Shown here: positions 62,065-64,000 of the stretch, one piece after another | Layout: the number at the start of each line of letters is the position of its first letter | Numbering within the stretch: the stretch's first letter is position 1 | Source of the DNA: Chitinophaga nivalis | GTDB lineage: Bacteria; Bacteroidota; Bacteroidia; Chitinophagales; Chitinophagaceae | Assembly (NCBI RefSeq): GCF_025989125.1 | Contig: NZ_JAPDNR010000001.1 | Coordinates: forward strand, 5,444,087 to 5,508,086 | Reading direction: 5' to 3' | Length of the DNA stretch: 64,000 nt | Program-made: the position numbers and the translations under genes | Notes under the pieces: generated by a model | The model's database searches: none | The model's input: the letters and a program-made list of their open reading frames with translations, nothing else | Told to the model about the DNA's origin: nothing

Positions 62065-64000
62065 TATTTTATTTCCTGCAACATTTGTTTCACAGCTGCT
62101 TCCAGCTGGGCATCCTTGCCGGCGAGGAATTCCTCATAACGCAGGGGCACCCGGATATCCGGTTCTACCTGCATGTTCTCGGTCGGACGGCCTTCCTTAC
62201 CAATGGTGGCAATCATCGGGATACCGAATATCAGGGTAGGATCTACCTGTTTTTCCCACCATACAGCGGTACCGGTACCGGCAACCGGCATCCCTACCAG
62301 CTTACCGATGTTGCCTTGTTTATAGATATACGGGAAGATAAAGGCGTCACTGTAATTTCCTTCGCTCATCAGCACACAGCTGGGGCTTTGCCATTGGCCC
62401 TGTGGTTCTCCGTTTTTCAACCGATCTCCCTGGGGAGCAAAATCCAGGTATCTTTTACCACTCAGGAAATTATAGAGATCATCATGCAGCCATCCGCCGC
62501 CATTAAAGCGGGTATCTACAATCAGCGCTTTTTTATCGCGGTTTTTACCCATTACTTCTTCATACATGGAACGGAAACTGGCGTCGTTCATACCTTCTAC
62601 GTGCACATAACCTACTTTGCCGCCACTGAGTTTGTCGACCATCTTACGCATGTTGCTCACCCAGCGTTTGTACATCAGCCGGTCTTCTGCGCCAGCCGTA
62701 ATGGGTTTCACGGTTTCTTCCCAACGTGTTTTGGTATCTGCATCATATACGCTTACCAGCACATTGGCGCCGGATTTGCGGTTCAGCAGCGATGCCCAGT
62801 CAGCCTTTTCATCAATCGTTACACCATCTATTTTTTCGATGATGCTACCTTTCTTCACTTTAGTACCAGCTCTATCGAACGGTCCGCCACCGATTACTTC
62901 GTCTACTTTCAGTCCGTCTTTGCGATAGGTTTCGTCAAAGAGCAGTCCCAGTGCAGCGGTATTATCGCCGGTAGGTTGCTGTGGAGAGTAACGGCCACCG
63001 GTATGGGAGCCATTCAGTTCGCCCAGCATTTCGCTCAGCAATTCCTGGAAATCGTAGTTGTTGCTGATATGCGGCAGGAAACGGGCGTAGTTGTCGTGGT
63101 ACATCTTCCAGTCGAGGTTACGCAGGGTAGGATCATAGAATTTCTCCTTCACTTGTTTCCAGGCATGATCCAGGATGTAGGCGCGTTCTGCCTCCAGATC
63201 CAGTTCCAGTTCTCCGCCCACACTTACCGGGGTGGTTTTGCCGGAAGCAGCATCTATCTTAACCACATTTCCTTTGTTGATGACAAAGAGATTATTACCA
63301 TCGCGGCTCAGGGTGATACTGCTGTAGCCTCCTGCCAGTTTAGCCAGTATTTTGGTGTCACCGGTGCGGGGCTCTGTTACCCACAGGTCGAATCCTTTTT
63401 CAAAAGCTGCCAGGTAGTATAATTTGCTGCCGTCTTTGTTCAGTATATAGTCACTGATGGAAGCGCTGTTGATGGTTAAACGCACTTTCCTGTTTTCCAG
63501 GTCATTGAAATCGGGCCGGAAGAATTTGGTTTTCGTGGTCGTATCTTTTTTAGCAGCAGCGGAGTCTTTACCGGATTGCTTCTTCGCATTTTCCTCTGTT
63601 TCTTTCAGGAGGTTAAATTCATCTTTTGATAAGATGAATTTATCATAGGCTTCCTGATCGAAGAATACGCCATATACATCCACTTCGCGGCTACCTTGTT
63701 TCGCGAGGGATTTACGACCTTCGCGGCCATTCAGCCAGGTCAGCATTTTTCCGTCGGCGCTCCATTTGGTAGCCCCTTCCCCGAAGCCGCTGCCCAGCGG
63801 ATAGATAGGCGCGCCTTTCCCATCTGCAGACAGAACAGTCGCATTCTTCACCATGTAATACCCCTGCTGGTCATCTGTTACGATCCATTTGCTATCGGGA
63901 CTCCAGCTGAAACCCCAGTCGCCGTCCGCGTAGGAATGGTTATTTCCTTTTGGCAGCAGGGTATGGCTTTTACCGGAAGCAAGGTTATATACTTTGAGGA
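62064..64000 (-). CDS. Tricorn-like S41 protease, N-terminus beyond the window
   Basis: The frame is open to the right edge, so the start is missing; about 645 residues are visible. The right part is a WD40/beta-propeller (SPDSKWIVTDD; LSRDGNNLFVI). A PDZ domain follows (GLKVDEVIGGGPFDRAGTKVKKGSIIEKIDG), then a C-terminal S41-type protease core with TRFNGGGWLHDDLYNFLSG and the catalytic Ser in SCVLMSEGNYSDAFIFPY. It ends 1 bp before a hairpin. This is the architecture of Bacteroidota tricorn-protease homologues, which are periplasmic or exported peptidases. An ATG at 63854 is internal. Confidence 0.92.
   Translation of the reverse strand, partial: LKVYNLASGKSHTLLPKGNNHSYADGDWGFSWSPDSKWIVTDDQQGYYMVKNATVLSADGKGAPIYPLGSGFGEGATKWSADGKMLTWLNGREGRKSLAKQGSREVDVYGVFFDQEAYDKFILSKDEFNLLKETEENAKKQSGKDSAAAKKDTTTKTKFFRPDFNDLENRKVRLTINSASISDYILNKDGSKLYYLAAFEKGFDLWVTEPRTGDTKILAKLAGGYSSITLSRDGNNLFVINKGNVVKIDAASGKTTPVSVGGELELDLEAERAYILDHAWKQVKEKFYDPTLRNLDWKMYHDNYARFLPHISNNYDFQELLSEMLGELNGSHTGGRYSPQQPTGDNTAALGLLFDETYRKDGLKVDEVIGGGPFDRAGTKVKKGSIIEKIDGVTIDEKADWASLLNRKSGANVLVSVYDADTKTRWEETVKPITAGAEDRLMYKRWVSNMRKMVDKLSGGKVGYVHVEGMNDASFRSMYEEVMGKNRDKKALIVDTRFNGGGWLHDDLYNFLSGKRYLDFAPQGDRLKNGEPQGQWQSPSCVLMSEGNYSDAFIFPYIYKQGNIGKLVGMPVAGTGTAVWWEKQVDPTLIFGIPMIATIGKEGRPTENMQVEPDIRVPLRYEEFLAGKDAQLEAAVKQMLQEIK

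Overview
The window looks like a chromosomal segment of a Bacteroidota bacterium, most likely Chitinophagaceae (Chitinophaga-like). The reasons are lipoproteins and surface proteins of Bacteroidota type, a CarboxypepD_reg/outer-membrane beta-barrel receptor, AraC regulators with membrane domains, weak Shine-Dalgarno sequences, a TAnnTTTG promoter element, and small peptide precursors with the Bacteroidota class I lanthipeptide-type leader. All assignments come from reading the sequence; no database search was run.

Region 1 (1-24.4 kb, all minus strand) is a large nonribosomal peptide synthetase (NRPS) locus. Reading with transcription, a NusG/RfaH-like elongation factor (24446-23928) and a structured leader are followed by a five-module NRPS of about 5,640 residues, a one-module NRPS, a gene of the 4-hydroxyphenylpyruvate dioxygenase fold, and another NRPS that runs off the left edge. 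Binding-pocket codes read by eye are Val-like, Hpg-like, Hpg-like, Val, Val and Thr. The dioxygenase-fold enzyme carries the substitutions that distinguish 4-hydroxymandelate synthase (first step to 4-hydroxyphenylglycine, Hpg) from 4-hydroxyphenylpyruvate dioxygenase. Precursor enzyme and A-domain codes therefore agree independently on an Hpg-containing peptide. Module 2 carries a methyltransferase domain inside its adenylation domain, between core motifs A2 and A3. No thioesterase, epimerisation domain, or hydroxymandelate oxidase/aminotransferase gene is visible; the missing genes may lie beyond the left edge.

Region 2 (24.4-34.8 kb) is a quiet stretch with three small ribosomal peptide precursors (26845+, 28449-, 28884-) that have lanthipeptide-type leaders but no modifying enzyme nearby. 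Around them are small secreted, cupin, DinB, RidA-like and methyltransferase genes and an AraC/NmrA pair.

Region 3 (34.9-45.5 kb) holds DUF4256, a DUF2975/HTH pair, a GNAT acetyltransferase, two paralogous secreted Cys-containing peptides, a BPL_N-type lipoprotein, an AraC/outer-membrane receptor pair, and a two-gene membrane operon followed by a DUF1266 remnant.

Region 4 (45.9-49.9 kb) is a decayed integrative element in the 3' end of a tRNA-Lys(TTT) gene. It has a 22-bp direct repeat at both ends, a frameshifted and truncated tyrosine recombinase, and one intact cargo gene: a secreted HEIGH metalloprotease with six 48-residue FG-GAP/VCBS-like repeats.

Region 5 (50-64 kb) is ordinary chromosome. 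It has a CMD/SDR/DAACS-transporter operon with a palindromic operator over its promoter, VOC and DinB proteins, several lipoproteins, an esterase, a zinc peptidase, an AraC/SDR pair, a small c-type cytochrome and the C-terminal part of a tricorn/S41 protease. Convergent genes here are separated by unusually long perfect palindromic terminators.
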